Of a stretch of 64,000 nt of DNA, positions 44,608 through 55,849 are shown one piece after another. The notes beneath the pieces were generated by a model, which had not been told where the DNA came from, made no database searches, and worked only from the letters and a program-made list of their open reading frames with translations. How positions within the stretch are numbered: the first letter of the stretch is position 1; every line of letters begins with the position of its first letter. The position numbers were made by a program, and so were the translations under genes. The DNA is taken from NCBI RefSeq assembly GCF_945859685.1, contig NC_079148.1, positions 140,737,133 through 140,801,132 on the forward strand, in the 5' to 3' direction. Origin of the DNA: Eupeodes corollae. Lineage: Eukaryota; Arthropoda; Insecta; Diptera; Syrphidae.

Positions 44608-47600
44608 GTAATCATATAAAACCTCTCGTTCCCATATTTTATATCAATTCCATTAAAATAAGATTAAGAACACAAAAAAGTAATAAATGTATTTATTTTT
44701 CTCTTAAGGAAACGATTCCTGGCACAAACCTAATCCATGGGAGTTTTTAGTCAATCACAAATATCATATTATTTGGTAAGTGCAACAACAAAAAAAAAAC
44801 AACGCAACTACTTAATATTCATATTTTATGCGGAAAAAATGATAACAAAAAATTATAATAAGAAAAAAAAATACAATAATTTTACCACCTGCGGATGCGT
44901 TGAATGAAATTTAGAAGAACGTTTCTACAGAGTGGGCCAAAAGTGAATTTCTATTTTAAAGTGATAATAACATTTATAAATTTATTTATTTTATATTTTT
45001 ATTTTATTCCATATTTTATGGCTAGGAGTATAGAATATACTACCCGTGTTTTTTGGGATTCATTACAATGAAACAGCAGAAAACCCATCACCAGTACTAC
45101 GTTTTTTAAAATTTATTATATATACAATTTAACATTTGTCAGAATGATGTCAGAATAATTTTAGACCAAAACTAATTTGAACTTAATAGAAAATTTTAAA
45201 GAGGATATGAATAGAAAGTATCACAGATAACTTCATTTTGTATGTATCAGAATGAAAAGAACTGAAGAAATCAGTTAACGTTCTTCAACTTAGTTGAGTG
45301 ATCTCATTGGAGAACGCACAAATAATTAAATTAGTAAAAAAATTAACTAAATCAAAAAAAAAATGTTCCGAAAAATCGAAATTTATTTTGAGTATTTTAA
45401 GGGGGTATTCTGGTCTAGAGACATGAATTTTAGGTAATTTTTGAAGTGCTGTAGAAAAAAGCAAGCAACAATTTTACCATCAATTTTTGTATACATTATT
45501 TATTTACATTAGAAGCATACAAAAAAAATAAAAAAGTAAAAAAAAAATCAAAATTCCGTTAGTAATCAGCTGATGGCGTGGTGCGTCTCAAAAGTTTGGT
45601 GCGTGACCATACCCACGACTTTAACTCTCCTAGAAATCTGAAATCAAAAACTAAAAAGATTATTAATCTACAATAATGTTGCAATGTCTGGAACTACGGA
45701 AAAGTTACAAACATTTTTTTTTACAAAATGGCGACTGTCTAAAGAAAAATAAAAAAAAATTAACACTTTTTTGAACATTCTTCGATTTGTTAAAAATAGT
45801 AAAAATGAAAATTGGGGGATGGCCGTAGTTCCAGACGTAGACAAGTCCCTAAAGAAGACTCTCTTAAAATTTCAAGTAAATCGGTTCTGCAGAACCTGAG
45901 AAATCGTGGGTATCAGATTCAAAAAGACAGTTCTGAGAAAAACGTGTTTAAAGTACCCCATTATGTCTTTTGTTCTATTATTTGCAGCCCAACCGATTTG
46001 GATGGCTGCTCAGCAAAATACTTATTTCTCCGAAAATAATTTGAATTTGGGAAAATCCTCTCGTAGACATATTCTTAAATAGTTAAACTATGAAAATATT
46101 AAAAGAAAAAAAAATCAATTTTTTTTTAATTTCTAGACCAGAATACCCCCTTAAATGACATCATAGCTTTATGTATTTTAAACACTACCCTACGATTACA
46201 TCCATCAAGACTCAAAAAAGGTTCTAACGTCAAAAAATTGAAACCTCGAAAATTGCTTTCGATACTCGAATAAATTTCAAATATTGGCAGTAATTCTACT
46301 TAACTAAGTATTTATAACTTTTCCAAAAAAAAAAAAAAAATTAAAGAGCACCAGCTCATGCTCACAGAGGATAAATATTTCTATAACGTTTTTTTTTTTT
46401 ATAATACTTCGTATTACATCTAGGCCCAGCGACTGCATTTTAGGAAGAATAAGTGCGTTTTTTTGGTATTCCATACACAGTACAGTTAGAAATTGCCAAC
46501 AAAACGATCCACAGCAGCCAGATTTTTGTATTTAAAAATTGGTACAGCTGAAAAAAGAGATCTGTCAGAATAATAATAAAAAAACACACAAATAGAAATA
46601 AATAGCAAAACAAATAACTAAAACTTAACAAATGGACAATTCTCAAGAAGAAATGGTAAGAAAACATCTGGAAATTGAGATTCTATACAAAAAGTTAATT
46701 TAAAAATTGCTTCAAGCAGGGTTTTTGTTTGTAGACTACTACTTTAACATGTGGTGTTGAAGCGAGCTGGAGGCTTGCCTCAATTCTTTAAACACCTGAA
46801 TCGAGTTGAAATGAGCTTTATTAGTTACGATTCCGTTTGGGGTTTGGAGTCAAGTAAAAATTTGCGAAGAAAAACCTGTGTGGAGGATAATGCGTTATGG
46901 TCTGTTTATTTGCATGTTTGTGTACAAAAAATATAGTTTTTTTTTAAATCAAATTACAAAGAAAAAAATGTACATGGAGTAGGTAGCATATTCTTATATG
47001 GTGCTGAACTATTCAGTTCTTCATTATTTAAAACGAATGGTACTATCTCACTAACATTTGCATCTTATAAAGTGCTGTCAAACTTAGTCATTTTAAATCT
47101 TCTTGTGCGGTGGAAACACCAAAAAGATTTCTTTAATCTGAATTGGGATAAACCTTTGGTGGAAACATAGCAAAACTTTATTATCTTTTCAGTTGTTTTT
47201 TCTTGCAAAATAAGCCCAGTTAGTCCATTTTCATTAACAAAACTAAATAACATCTACAGTAACAGATTGATTTTGTTCCCCATTTCAAAACACCTGATTC
47301 CAAATGCACAACTATTCAACGAACACAGCCATCGAGATACAAATGCAATATCAATCGTACTAATATATGAGAACAAAATCACATAAGATCCATTCGAGAC
47401 TCGTATAAATGTCAAAAACCCATCCATAGTAAGATTCTACTCTAACTTTTATCGGTGTTATACTATGGATATTGTATTTTTTATTCGTGTAAAATCCTAC
47501 CATACTATGGATAGATTTACCAACAAAACACGGGTAATGTTCTACTTCACTTCGTGGATGGTTAATTCAAATAACCCCATAAATAAAGTCTTTGACAGTC

Positions 47601-49897
47601 AAATCCTTAAAACCGTGGAGAGCAATTGAATTCTAATTTTTTGAGAATGAATCGGTCACCGGAAATATAGACTTTAATTCTTGCCTGGATTTGACTTTCT
47701 ATGGAAACTGCTGCAATCCGGTTCCTAGAACTTTTAGCAATGAACTGCGGATCACACGGAGTTGACCATAACGACTTCCTTTCTGGACTCTCCATAACAT
47801 TAGCAAGAATGCGTCCGACATTTGCTTCAGTTCGGGCAATTAGTCTAGGTCTTCCAGCTAAAGGATCATTTACAGGACCTTTTGTAGAGGAAATCGTGAT
47901 ACAAGTGTGTTACCATTTGGGAAGAAAGTGGAAATTGGGCAATTTAATGACGCCGCGCCGTTGTTAAGGTTAAAATAATCGAGTGATTATTTCCAAAATT
48001 AAATATAATTAGTTGGGACTTTACTTAAGTGCTTCAGTTAAGAAAGAAAATTAAAAAAAGTACAAAAAGTACAAAAACAAAAGTTATGATTAAAAAAAAT
48101 AGAAATACACTTTTGAACCACCCTGTATTTTATTTTGTGAAATGTACATATATTTTGTATACGAATGTCTATAAATGTTTATTTTCTTTTTTTCTCTTTT
48201 TTTGAATCTTAAACAGGTGTAATGTTTTTAAGGCGGCTTCATCTTCTTGGATGTACAATTTCAACATCTTAGCGGGATACACGCCAGAGTTTCTAAGAAA
48301 AACAAATGAAGTGCCATTGGTTTTGGCAAGGAAGAAATACCCAAGGGTAACACTGGAGGAGGTAGGAATGGGTGTTTTTTTTTTAAGTTTTTCTTTGCCT
48401 ATAAAGTGTTTGTTTTTGTTGGTTGGAAATGATGTTTTAAATTTTCGGTGTTTATAAATTTTCTCTTAGGAATTTTTTAGTTTGTTTTTATTTTTGTTTT
48501 GTTCATTTATTTGACATTTTTATGGGTTTTTATGTTTTCTTTAAAGTTTTTGTTTTTTTTTTCGGATAATATTTTGAAAGTTTTGAAGGCGTTGCAAGAA
48601 AATTGTGTTTGTTTGTCTTTTTTAAACAAAAATAAGAAACAACTAAAACTTATGTACATATTTTCTTTTTTTTTTTCGTTTTCTTAGCTGCAAGAAGCAC
48701 AAAATGATTCAATTACGTTTATAATAGCAAGACATCCTTTCGAGAGGCTGTTGAGTGCCTATAGGGACAAATTTATGTATGCTGTTCCACATTCATTTCA
48801 CGATAAACTAGGAAGCAAAATTGTTCGAACTTATAGGAAAAAGAATGTAAGTATAAACATTTGTATATGTACATATATCTATTCCTTTTAATTAAAAAGT
48901 ATATTAGTCAGAAGGATGAGATCGATGATGTCCTTTTAATCAAATTTGGGCAAATAGAATTATTTTTAGTTCTTAAAACAACGGTATTTGTCGTGTAAAT
49001 CGTTAATTCAAAATACCACGATGTAAACCGCGCACAAAATTTAATTTTTATGGATGTAATGTTGATTCGTTAATGGCTTCGCTCCGTATAAGCCAGTTTC
49101 GCTTTTTGACGAAGCTATTTGCACAGAAATTAGCTTTTTATGAACTTTACGAACAGTCCTTTTGAAGTAAATTTAAACAATTTTGAAACGCTGTTCTGGC
49201 TTTAAACGATTCATGATGATTTTCCAAACTTAACTGAAAAGAAATGTTAACTGAGTTTGACATTTTTAACTGTAAACACAGTTTAACATACTCTGCTGTC
49301 AAACCATAGATAACAACCATCGGTAATTCAGATACAGCTAAAAAACACGCTATTATTTAAACATTTACATTTTTCAAATTAACTATTTGTTTTGTATTTT
49401 TTTTATAAAATTTTCAGAAAGTAGATCGCCACACCCCCAGATATCCAACATTTGCCGAATTTGTTACTTGGCTACTTGATGAGATTCGTCGTAATAATTT
49501 CATCGATATGCATTTAGTACCAGCTTCGAAATTTTGTACACCCTGTTTGATAAATTTCGATATAATAATCAAATTCGAGACTTTGGAACACGATCAGGTG
49601 TATTTGATCGATAAGGCTCGTTTAAAACATATTATTGCCCCGGAATGGCGTAACTCTGGCAAGGGTAAAAATACGCTGGATCTCTTGCAAGCATTCTATT
49701 CACAATTAACCCGCAAGCAATTAGATGGCTTATATGAATATTATAAGTATGTTAAATTTTTACTAATGTATACTATTTTGAATTAAATATAATATTTCTA
49801 TTTTTTAAGGTACGATTTTGAAGTTTTCAATTACAACGCAGCGCCTTACTTCAGTATTGCCAAGAAAAACGAAGAAGAAACACCAAATGCTTCATAA
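44460..49897 (+). CDS. carbohydrate sulfotransferase (family 2, CHST11-like), C-terminal six exons
   Basis: Exons 44460-44607, 44709-44775, 48217-48361, 48688-48846, 49418-49746 and 49810-49897 join in consistent phase (936 bp, 311 residues plus stop). Each has GT donors and AG acceptors. The product moves sulfate from PAPS to a glycan in the Golgi lumen. The 5'-phosphosulfate loop is in NVFKAASSSWMYN (start of the third exon) and the 3'-phosphate loop is in IIARHPFERLLSAYRDKF (fourth exon). The last exons hold FETLEHDQVYLIDKARL and end KKNEEETPNAS. The first exon here starts FVNETKIPIIPDDS and has no start codon of its own, so upstream exons are needed. 21594-21719 is a candidate. The membrane anchor is not located. 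Its C-terminal neighbour TAF4 is convergent. Confidence 0.93.
44709..44775 (+). CDS. sulfotransferase exon b
   Basis: A short exon of 67 bp encoding NDSWHKPNPWEFLVNHKYHI and the start of a split Trp codon. The acceptor is CTCTTAAG and the donor GTAAGT. It leads directly into the PAPS-binding exon. Confidence 0.9.
45401..46150. mobile_element. TTAA-flanked 750-bp MITE in a sulfotransferase intron
   Basis: Perfect 19-bp terminal inverted repeats, GGGGGTATTCTGGTCTAGA, lie at both ends, with TTAA immediately outside each (45397-45400 and 46151-46154). TTAA duplication is typical of the piggyBac superfamily. An internal inverted pair, TCTGGAACTACGG (about 45687) and its reverse (about 45827), is also present. 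There is no transposase, and the frame at 45812-46039 has no recognisable similarity. Confidence 0.88.
46455..47540 (+). repeat. orphan ~1 kb repeat family R, copy 3 (longest)
   Basis: Contains every block found in copies 1 and 2, in order: AGAAATTGCCAACAAAACGA at the left, the TGCTTCAAGCAGGG block, the AATCGAGTTGAAATGAGCTT block, AATGCGTTATGGTCTGTTTA, the KIIKFCYVSTKGL-encoding stretch (minus strand, 47253-47065), AACAGATTGATTTT, and a right-hand hairpin ending CCAACAAAACACGGG. No domain is recognised in any frame. Confidence 0.72.
47575..48133 (-). pseudogene. IS630-Tc1-mariner-type transposase N-terminal relic
   Basis: Minus-strand translation gives GRPRLIARTEANVGRMLANV followed by SPERKSLWS, resembling the linker and second helix-turn-helix of mariner-like transposases (GRPR, then RTEENV and SPxxS). 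The right end, ACCACCCTGTA when read on the plus strand, is like a terminal repeat ending at TA. The catalytic domain is absent. The left limit adjoins repeat R copy 3. The plus-strand frame at 47701-47967 is its shadow. Confidence 0.6.
48217..48361 (+). CDS. sulfotransferase exon c (5'-phosphosulfate loop)
   Basis: The acceptor is AAACAG and the donor GTAGGA. It completes the split Trp and encodes CNVFKAASSSWMYNFNILAG, the PAPS 5'-phosphosulfate binding segment. A transposase relic ends only about 80 bp upstream of the acceptor. Confidence 0.93.
48688..48846 (+). CDS. sulfotransferase exon d (3'-phosphate loop)
   Basis: 53 codons, phase 0 on both sides. Encodes NDSITFIIARHPFERLLSAY, in which R-x-P-x-x-R-x-x-S is the 3'-phosphate binding signature. 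The donor is GTAAGT. Confidence 0.93.
49050..49215 (-). pseudogene. mariner-like transposase N-terminus in a sulfotransferase intron
   Basis: The minus strand reads MNRLKPEQRFKIV, a stop, then YFKRTVRKVHKKL. This is close to the MNRLTNEQRLQIIEF and CSVRNVFRAL start of the copies at 24006 and 38152. It lies between exons d and e. Only the first ~40 codons are recognisable. Confidence 0.6.
49418..49746 (+). CDS. sulfotransferase exon e
   Basis: 109 codons plus two bases after the acceptor TTTTCAG. It encodes RYPTFAEFVTWLLDEIRRNN and the conserved segment with CTPCLINFD and FETLEHD. The donor is GTATGT; reading through it would give only a short extension and a stop. Confidence 0.92.
49810..49897 (+). 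CDS. sulfotransferase terminal coding exon f
   Basis: Completes Lys and encodes YDFEVFNYNAAPYFSIAKKN to the stop TAA at 49895-49897. The Y-x-x-D-F-x-x-F-x-Y ending is characteristic of the family. Confidence 0.92.
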
Positions 49898-49898
49898 A

Positions 49899-49904
49899 AA
49901 TAAA
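49899..49904 (+). terminator. candidate polyadenylation signal of the sulfotransferase
   Basis: AATAAA lies two bases after the stop codon. Others follow near 49949 and 49981, so the exact cleavage site cannot be fixed. Confidence 0.35.
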
Positions 49905-49949
49905 TAATTAGACTCAAGTTTTATTTTTTTTTAAATATCTAATGTTAAT

Positions 49950-52900
49950 AAAATAATGGAATTATTAAAACCAAGGATCAATAAAATAAAATTTTCTAGT
50001 TAAATTATAATAATTATTATTTTTACTAACATAATAAAATTGATAAAGTAATCGAAACATAAAACTAATAGAGCAGCGATACTATTTATGTTTTGAAAAA
50101 TATAAATTTTCAAAAATTAAAATTTAATAATATATTGTAATTTCTATATAAATTGTTAATTTCTGTTTTTGTATTAAAAAACAATTTTTAAAAAGAATAG
50201 AAAATGGATAAAAGTTAATCTTGTAGATTAATAGAATTTTAAGTAAAAAATAAAATCAAACAAACAAGAAAATGTAAACACAAGGTATAATAATTAAATA
50301 ATAATCTTAGTTGAATGAAACACCTATTAACTGATTGACAAAAAAACTGTAAAGTAGAATAGTATATTATTATTATTAATGCATATAGAAACTTTATAAT
50401 CTTAAGATGTTTATTATTTTTTTCTTTTGTTAAAGGGAAAATTTGTTACCAATTTTAAAAGTACACACATTATCATAATGATAATTTTGTTATGGAAAAT
50501 ATAATTTTGAAAATCAAATAAATTGTCTTTGTTACTCTACTATATTTATAGCCCCTTTCCTAGAATTCAAAATTATGTACTTACCATTTCAGTATTTGTT
50601 AGTTAAAAGCTTATAATTCAATCTCAAAAAATTGATAAGAACTGCACTTTTTGTACCCTCTGTCTATAGTTGAGGCCCCCTTAAAAAATTGTTGCAAATC
50701 GTATGCTTGGTGGTAGGTACTACAATTATTGGAGCTATTCAAACGTTTTTTTGTAGTATGCCCTTCCATAAATACCACGCAGATACTTTTACTCAATATT
50801 ATGAACGCAAAGAGGAAAACGGGTTTTCTAGCTTTCATCCCTTTTTAATGGACGTTTAGTTAACATTTGTTACGAAATACGAAGACATAAGGTTTTGAGT
50901 AATTATTCATTTATCTTTTTTAAATTTAAAAATTATTATCAGAACGTTGCCTGAACCAAGTATCTACTATCCAGATTTAATTTTTTAGATTTTTGGTGGT
51001 AACGTCACATTTAAATTTTGATAAATTTGTTTTTAATCCACAACAATATGAGGACGAAATTAGGTTGATAACAATTATTTTCAGAACTTGAACTTTTTGT
51101 TTGGATTCGGCAGGTTCAGGACTTCAGTAACAACTTTAAGAGAGTATATAATTGATTTACCAAAATAAAAGCTTATTAGCTCTAATATTTAAAGCAACTT
51201 AAAGAATGATTTTTCAAACTTCTAAATTATCGAATAAGCTACCTATTAACTTTCCTCGTTTTACCGAAAAAGCTGATGAAATATTTGTCGACCATAAATC
51301 CTTCTAGGACTAATAGCTTTACTATACCCAAGTATTATCTGGATGAGATAGGAGATCACCAAAACCTGACAATTTTAGCTAGGATGGTTTGAAAATAACG
51401 CTGTTTACGCTGTCCCTTAAACATGACTTTCGTCTATTGAAATAAAAGCTTGTCTCTTAGAAACTTAATTTCGAGTTTTGAAGATGGTAAAATTTTCAAG
51501 GGAAATTTTACTTAGATACGATAGCCTTAAGTTATGTTAATAACTTTTTAAAAGACCTAGGAAAAATAGAAGAGTAATTTTTGGTGTTTTTATTATTAAA
51601 ATGTAATGTAATAAAATTTAAGAAATTTTGTTTAAAACAAATTTTGATTAATTTCCAAAACAAAAGTCTAGTTCCAAAATTAAAATGAAGAAGAAATGTT
51701 CATATTGAACTTTCGTTGAAAGCAACACCAAGGAATTGGTTACAAGATCCCAAATAAGAAAAATGAAATACATAACGTGGAAAAAAAACTATTTTTAATT
51801 TAATTTTTAAAGGCCTTTGGTTCAAAAAAATGTAGGTGAAAGGGCTTCAAGTACACTATTTATTAAATAATTGTTGAACTTAAGTTTTTTTTTTAAATGC
51901 CAATAATCTTTTTTTAAAGTTCTCATAACAACCCAAACTTAATTTTTATGTCATTATACTGAACTTGGCCTTTTTGTGTGGTATCTGAAATAATCTTGTT
52001 TTTTTAAAAAGCTCATAACCGTATTTTTAGAGCCTTTGAATACCTTTAAGATAAGCCCTATATCATGAATATAGGTCATTTTTAAAGTTATTCCCCTGCC
52101 TTATATAGAATACAAAAGTGCTAACGTTTATCTTATTCCTCTATGTATTTCCTTAACCTCTCTCAGTCATTCAATTTTCATGGCCTAAGTGTGGAAAATG
52201 CCAAAATTTTAAAATTTTTGGATCAGGAAAAGGTCAGGAGCAGCAAAACCAAGTAAATATGAGAAATAAGACATGCATTTTCTACAGTGTTCATCTTCTT
52301 GTCCCTCCAGGGCGAGGATTGTCGGTTAACTTTGTTTGGCTTTCTACCTATAAACAGCTTGCTCCATTTTTATAAACACTTTTTTAACTTGCACTACCCT
52401 TACCTTATGCTGCTTTCAACATTACATTTTTACACAAAATTTGATTAATTATCAGTTGGAATACAAATCGATATTGCGAAATTGAATTGTAAAAATATTA
52501 TGCCTTTTTTAATATTATCCTACTGGGACCTGATTATGGGATTCGCGGCGAATCGTTTTGCTAGCGAGTTTGTGGATTCACCTGCGAAAGAGTGTTTACT
52601 GTTCGATTTTGTAGATTCTAAATTGTAATTATGCAAAATGTGAGTAAGCTTTGTTTTAATTTCTTTAAAATATAAAACATTGAAAAAATCACCACAAATT
52701 TCACAAGTTCAATCAAACCAAAACAAAATTGGTGGAAACAGACCCCAGGTTAGCCCCTTAAATTATTGTTGAGAGTTGATTATTGGAGTATGAATTTGTA
52801 TTTCCCTAAGAATTTGTTGTTCCCACAGAATTTTTTCCTTAATCAGGGAGTATTCCTAGAAATTTTTTTCCCTTGAAAAAAATTCTATGCAATTTTAGTA

Positions 52901-53340
52901 ATTCCTATAGCAAGTAATTAATTCCGAGTGACATTTTTAAGAATTATTATTACGTTACCAATGTTCCAATCGTCATAAATCCTTAACGAGGTTACAAATT
53001 TGACAGTAATTTTCTCCGATTTGTACCTAAAAAATGTGCGAATTTTCTATCATTGTAACTAATATTGATGCACGTTAAAAAGGCAAATATATTTAGAGGC
53101 GACAGTCATAAAATTAAAAACAAGCTTTTGATACTAGACTTTGATTCGCTAACACGTTAAACGAAGTGTGTTTAGAGCACAAAAGATTCTTCGAGAATAT
53201 TTAAATATTAGGCGGCAAAAAATAAGAACAGTAACAATAACAATAAACACTCAAAATTAGTTGAGTTTAGTAAAAAGTGATTTTTTGCAAATTTTCACAA
53301 CTTTCCACAGACAAACCCAAGTTTAAACATTTTCAAGTTA
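49950..53340. other. intergenic AT-rich stretch, no gene
   Basis: About 3.4 kb after the sulfotransferase. Short frames such as 50838-50611 have no recognised similarity, start context or neighbours. Probably intergenic, with part of the sulfotransferase 3' UTR at its left end. Confidence 0.5.
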
Positions 53341-53351
53341 TCGAACAAGCA

Positions 53352-53741
53352 TTATCTTTCATTATTCATTGTTTCATATGAGACCAAATTGCGCGCAAAT
53401 TCAACTATTAATTTGGACCAAATTTTGGTTATTTCAGCAATTGTGTCATTGCGTTTTCCGTCCTTATCAATTGTCCTCTGGCGTTTAACGAAAGCCCAAA
53501 CATTTTCAATGATGTTTAGGTCGGGGCTCTGCGCAGGCCAGGGAAGAACAACTTGATTAACTGCACTTAAAAGTCTTGTAGGCAACCATCCTTTATGACA
53601 TAGAGCATTGTGGTGTTGTAAGATCCAGTCGATAGTTGGAAAAAGTCTATTGCCGAATACAAAGACATGGTCATTTAAGATTGTTGTATAATGTATAACC
53701 AGACTGCTTAAGGGTGCCCTTAATTGGTACCAAATCTCCAA
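53352..53741 (-). pseudogene. Tc1-like transposase catalytic-domain fragment
   Basis: 129 codons containing TIDWILQHHNALCHKG (the Asp expected at the second catalytic position is His; copy A has HDNAPCHK) and LPWPAQSPDLNIIENVWAFV (DLN-x-IEN, third catalytic block of the DD34E type). The upstream frames 53987-53772 and 54195-54007 are parts of the same broken gene. Confidence 0.82.
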
Positions 53742-54580
53742 AACCGTAGTAAGATAAACATTCCCAAAACATCACCGAGCTACCTCCGGCTGAACTACAT
53801 CTTTCTTCTCCTCAAGTTGTAAATGCATAAATTGTTTACTAAACGAGCCCTGGAATTGAAATGCAGTCTCATCTTTCCAAAACATATTATACCAAAACTC
53901 TAGAGGCTTTTGGATGTACTCCAAGGCAAATGAGAGGCGTTTCGCTTTGTTGGTTTCAGAAATATCGACACTTTGCGCACAACGCACGTCTTTATGTTAA
54001 TTTCTTTTAATCTCCGGCGCAGTGAAACATCACTGAATTTTTTCCAATGAGCTGATTCGATGCTGCTGCAACCTTAACGGGACTTATTGTGGGATTTTGT
54101 ATGATTGTGCCTATCAATTTTGTGCATTCTCTTTGAGTTATCACCGGGTTTCTCCCAGTTCTCTTTAAATTGTCCAAATCAATTGTTCGTCTCATTCTTT
54201 TTAACTAAATTATAAACAGTTTTCCTTGAACATTTATACATTTTTTTCTAACTCCGACGCCGAAATCCCACACTTAAACTTGGCAACGATCTCCGATCGA
54301 GTTTCAATGGATAATTCCTTTGTTTTCGGCATTTTGTTTATACAATTTTAAAGCACATTTAGTTTGTTATGAAGGCAATAGAACTCAAAACTGCTCTGAC
54401 TCAAACTAAATGCTAATATGCATTGTGTACATACTTTTGATGCAATACAAATGGGTGTAAATACTTTTGACTACCGCTAATAATCAGTTCATTTGCTTTG
54501 TTTTCTGACCTATGTACCGTTATCCTTACCAAATGGACTTCGGTCGCTAAGGCATACAGAAGGCTTAAAACAACATAGCA

Positions 54581-55038
54581 GGGGTGGAATCAGCTAAGGT
54601 GATTATTGATTGTTGACAGTCAAAATAATCGAATTTGATCTACATAAGGTGATAGTCAAATTGATACCTAAAAAGCTATCACAACAAAAATGTGATAGTC
54701 GTTTTCTAACAAATTTGATTATTCCGAATAGAGCTACCAGACGCTTACACAAACGACTGGAAAATTTTCTTAGTTCACTTTGTTTCTTTAAAAAAAACAC
54801 ATTCATGTGACCGACAATGTTATTCAAAACCAGCCAATTTGATACTTTTATTTAGATATTTTACGAGAATCAATTTAAAATTATACCAAGGCAACAACGA
54901 ATTTTGACAATTTTAATCTGAAATTGTTCAATCGAATTGAATTGAGTTGAATCATCTTACACAGACGGAATTAAAATGATAGTCAATTTGATTATCAAAA
55001 AAATGAAAGTCAACTATCACCTAAGCCGATTCCACCCC
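54581..55038. mobile_element. 458-bp MITE with GGGGTGGAATC inverted ends
   Basis: The left end, GGGGTGGAATCAGCTAAGGT, and the right end reversed, GGGGTGGAATCGGCTTAGGT, continue as an imperfect inverted repeat of about 40 bp. The uninterrupted counterpart is in Tc1-like copy A, where CATAGCA runs straight into TTTTGTTGC (41148-41163). There is no coding capacity and no clear target duplication beyond one or two bases, so the superfamily is not assigned. Confidence 0.85.
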
Positions 55039-55139
55039 AATTTGTTGCACTGCAACAACAACAATAATAAAAAGCTTTTTCAATTGAATGTGCACAAAAA
55101 AGCTTGTTGTGTAGATACTTTTGACTTCCTCAGTATGTA

Positions 55140-55545
55140 GAATTAAAACTTGGAAGGTGTGGATCAATCTCATCCAATAAATATTTGAACGCTTCCTTGT
55201 TCAAAAGAAAAAGTTGCTTGAACCTTGAAAATATTTTGGGAATTTACATAAATACAGCATGAACAAAAGGATTTTCATTTACTTACGTGGAACTTGAAAG
55301 GCTTATTGGGTAAGTGAATATCTTAAGAGTGCCCTTGTTACCCGCATTTCTCCTTCGGATTCAGATTCATCTTCGCTTTCCAGAAAGTAATCGCAATGAA
55401 AAAGCATTTTACCAAACCGAATGCAAATCAAATTTAAACTTAAAACTTTTCCAACATTCAAATATTTGTAAATAGGTATGAAGTAAGTTGCCTTTAAAAA
55501 AATACCATTTTTAATTTTTGGCTGGCAACATTTTCTTGATTCCAT
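55140..55545 (-). pseudogene. HARBI1-like (PIF/Harbinger) N-terminal fragment
   Basis: The minus strand reads an acidic stretch, ESEDESESEGEMRVTRALLR (about 55385-55326), then PNKPFKFH in a shifted frame. A possible intron with GTAAGT follows, then FKQLFLLNKEAFKYLLDEID (55212-55153). The last block resembles the helical segment after the N-terminus of HARBI1-like nucleases, and the acidic-then-NPF order also fits. The sequence stops at the TA that bounds the Tc1-like copy B, so that insertion probably split it. The nuclease domain was not found. A further frame at 55826-55720 upstream may or may not belong. Confidence 0.4.
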
Positions 55546-55849
55546 TTTCGTTTCTCATAATCGCTCTACGCCAAGAGTTTCGTTTTTTCTGCCATTCGTT
55601 CGTATTTCATTATAAGGACCCAGAGTAGTGAACAGTCTTGTACTGAAAACGATAGTGATAAAGTTATGAGAAGCAAATTATAGACGTTAATGACAATCGT
55701 TTTGAAAATTACGGAATAACTCCCCTGAATTTTTCGATTATTTCTATGGCAACTCCTTTTAAATATGATTTTCTTCTTGTTTTCGTCACATTTGTCTGCT
55801 TCTAAAAATACCGCTGCACTGCCCATATTTATTTTACTATAATTCTTCG

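Larger units (their letters stand above)
53345..55133 (-). mobile_element. Tc1-like transposon (family T, copy B) carrying a nested MITE
   Basis: The minus-strand transposase starts near 54332 (MPKTKELSIETRSEIVAKFK) with a helix-turn-helix. It continues with TGRNPVITQRECTKLIGTII, then frameshifts, and ends with the frame 53741-53352. That frame holds WILQHHNALCHKG, where the second catalytic Asp is His, and WPAQSPDLNIIENVW with the third catalytic pair region intact. The right end repeats GTGTAAATACTTTTGACTAC (54455) and a diverged outer copy ending CAG next to TA (55134-55135). It is similar to copy A at 38945-41252. A MITE is inserted at 54581-55038. The left inverted repeat was not found. 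Dead element. Confidence 0.82.

Noticed and set aside
46440..46667. 75-codon hydrophobic minus-strand frame
   Set aside because: It lies in the left part of repeat family R copy 3 and is not preserved in copies 1 and 2.
47701..47967. 88-codon plus-strand frame
   Set aside because: The minus strand of the same interval reads as a transposase GRPR/RTE block, so the plus frame is a shadow.
49508..49786. Independent 92-codon gene from ATG 49508
   Set aside because: It lies within sulfotransferase exon e and reads through the donor at 49747 into the intron.
50611..50838. 75-codon minus-strand frame with a hydrophobic start
   Set aside because: No similarity, neighbours or signals beyond a hydrophobic N-terminus.
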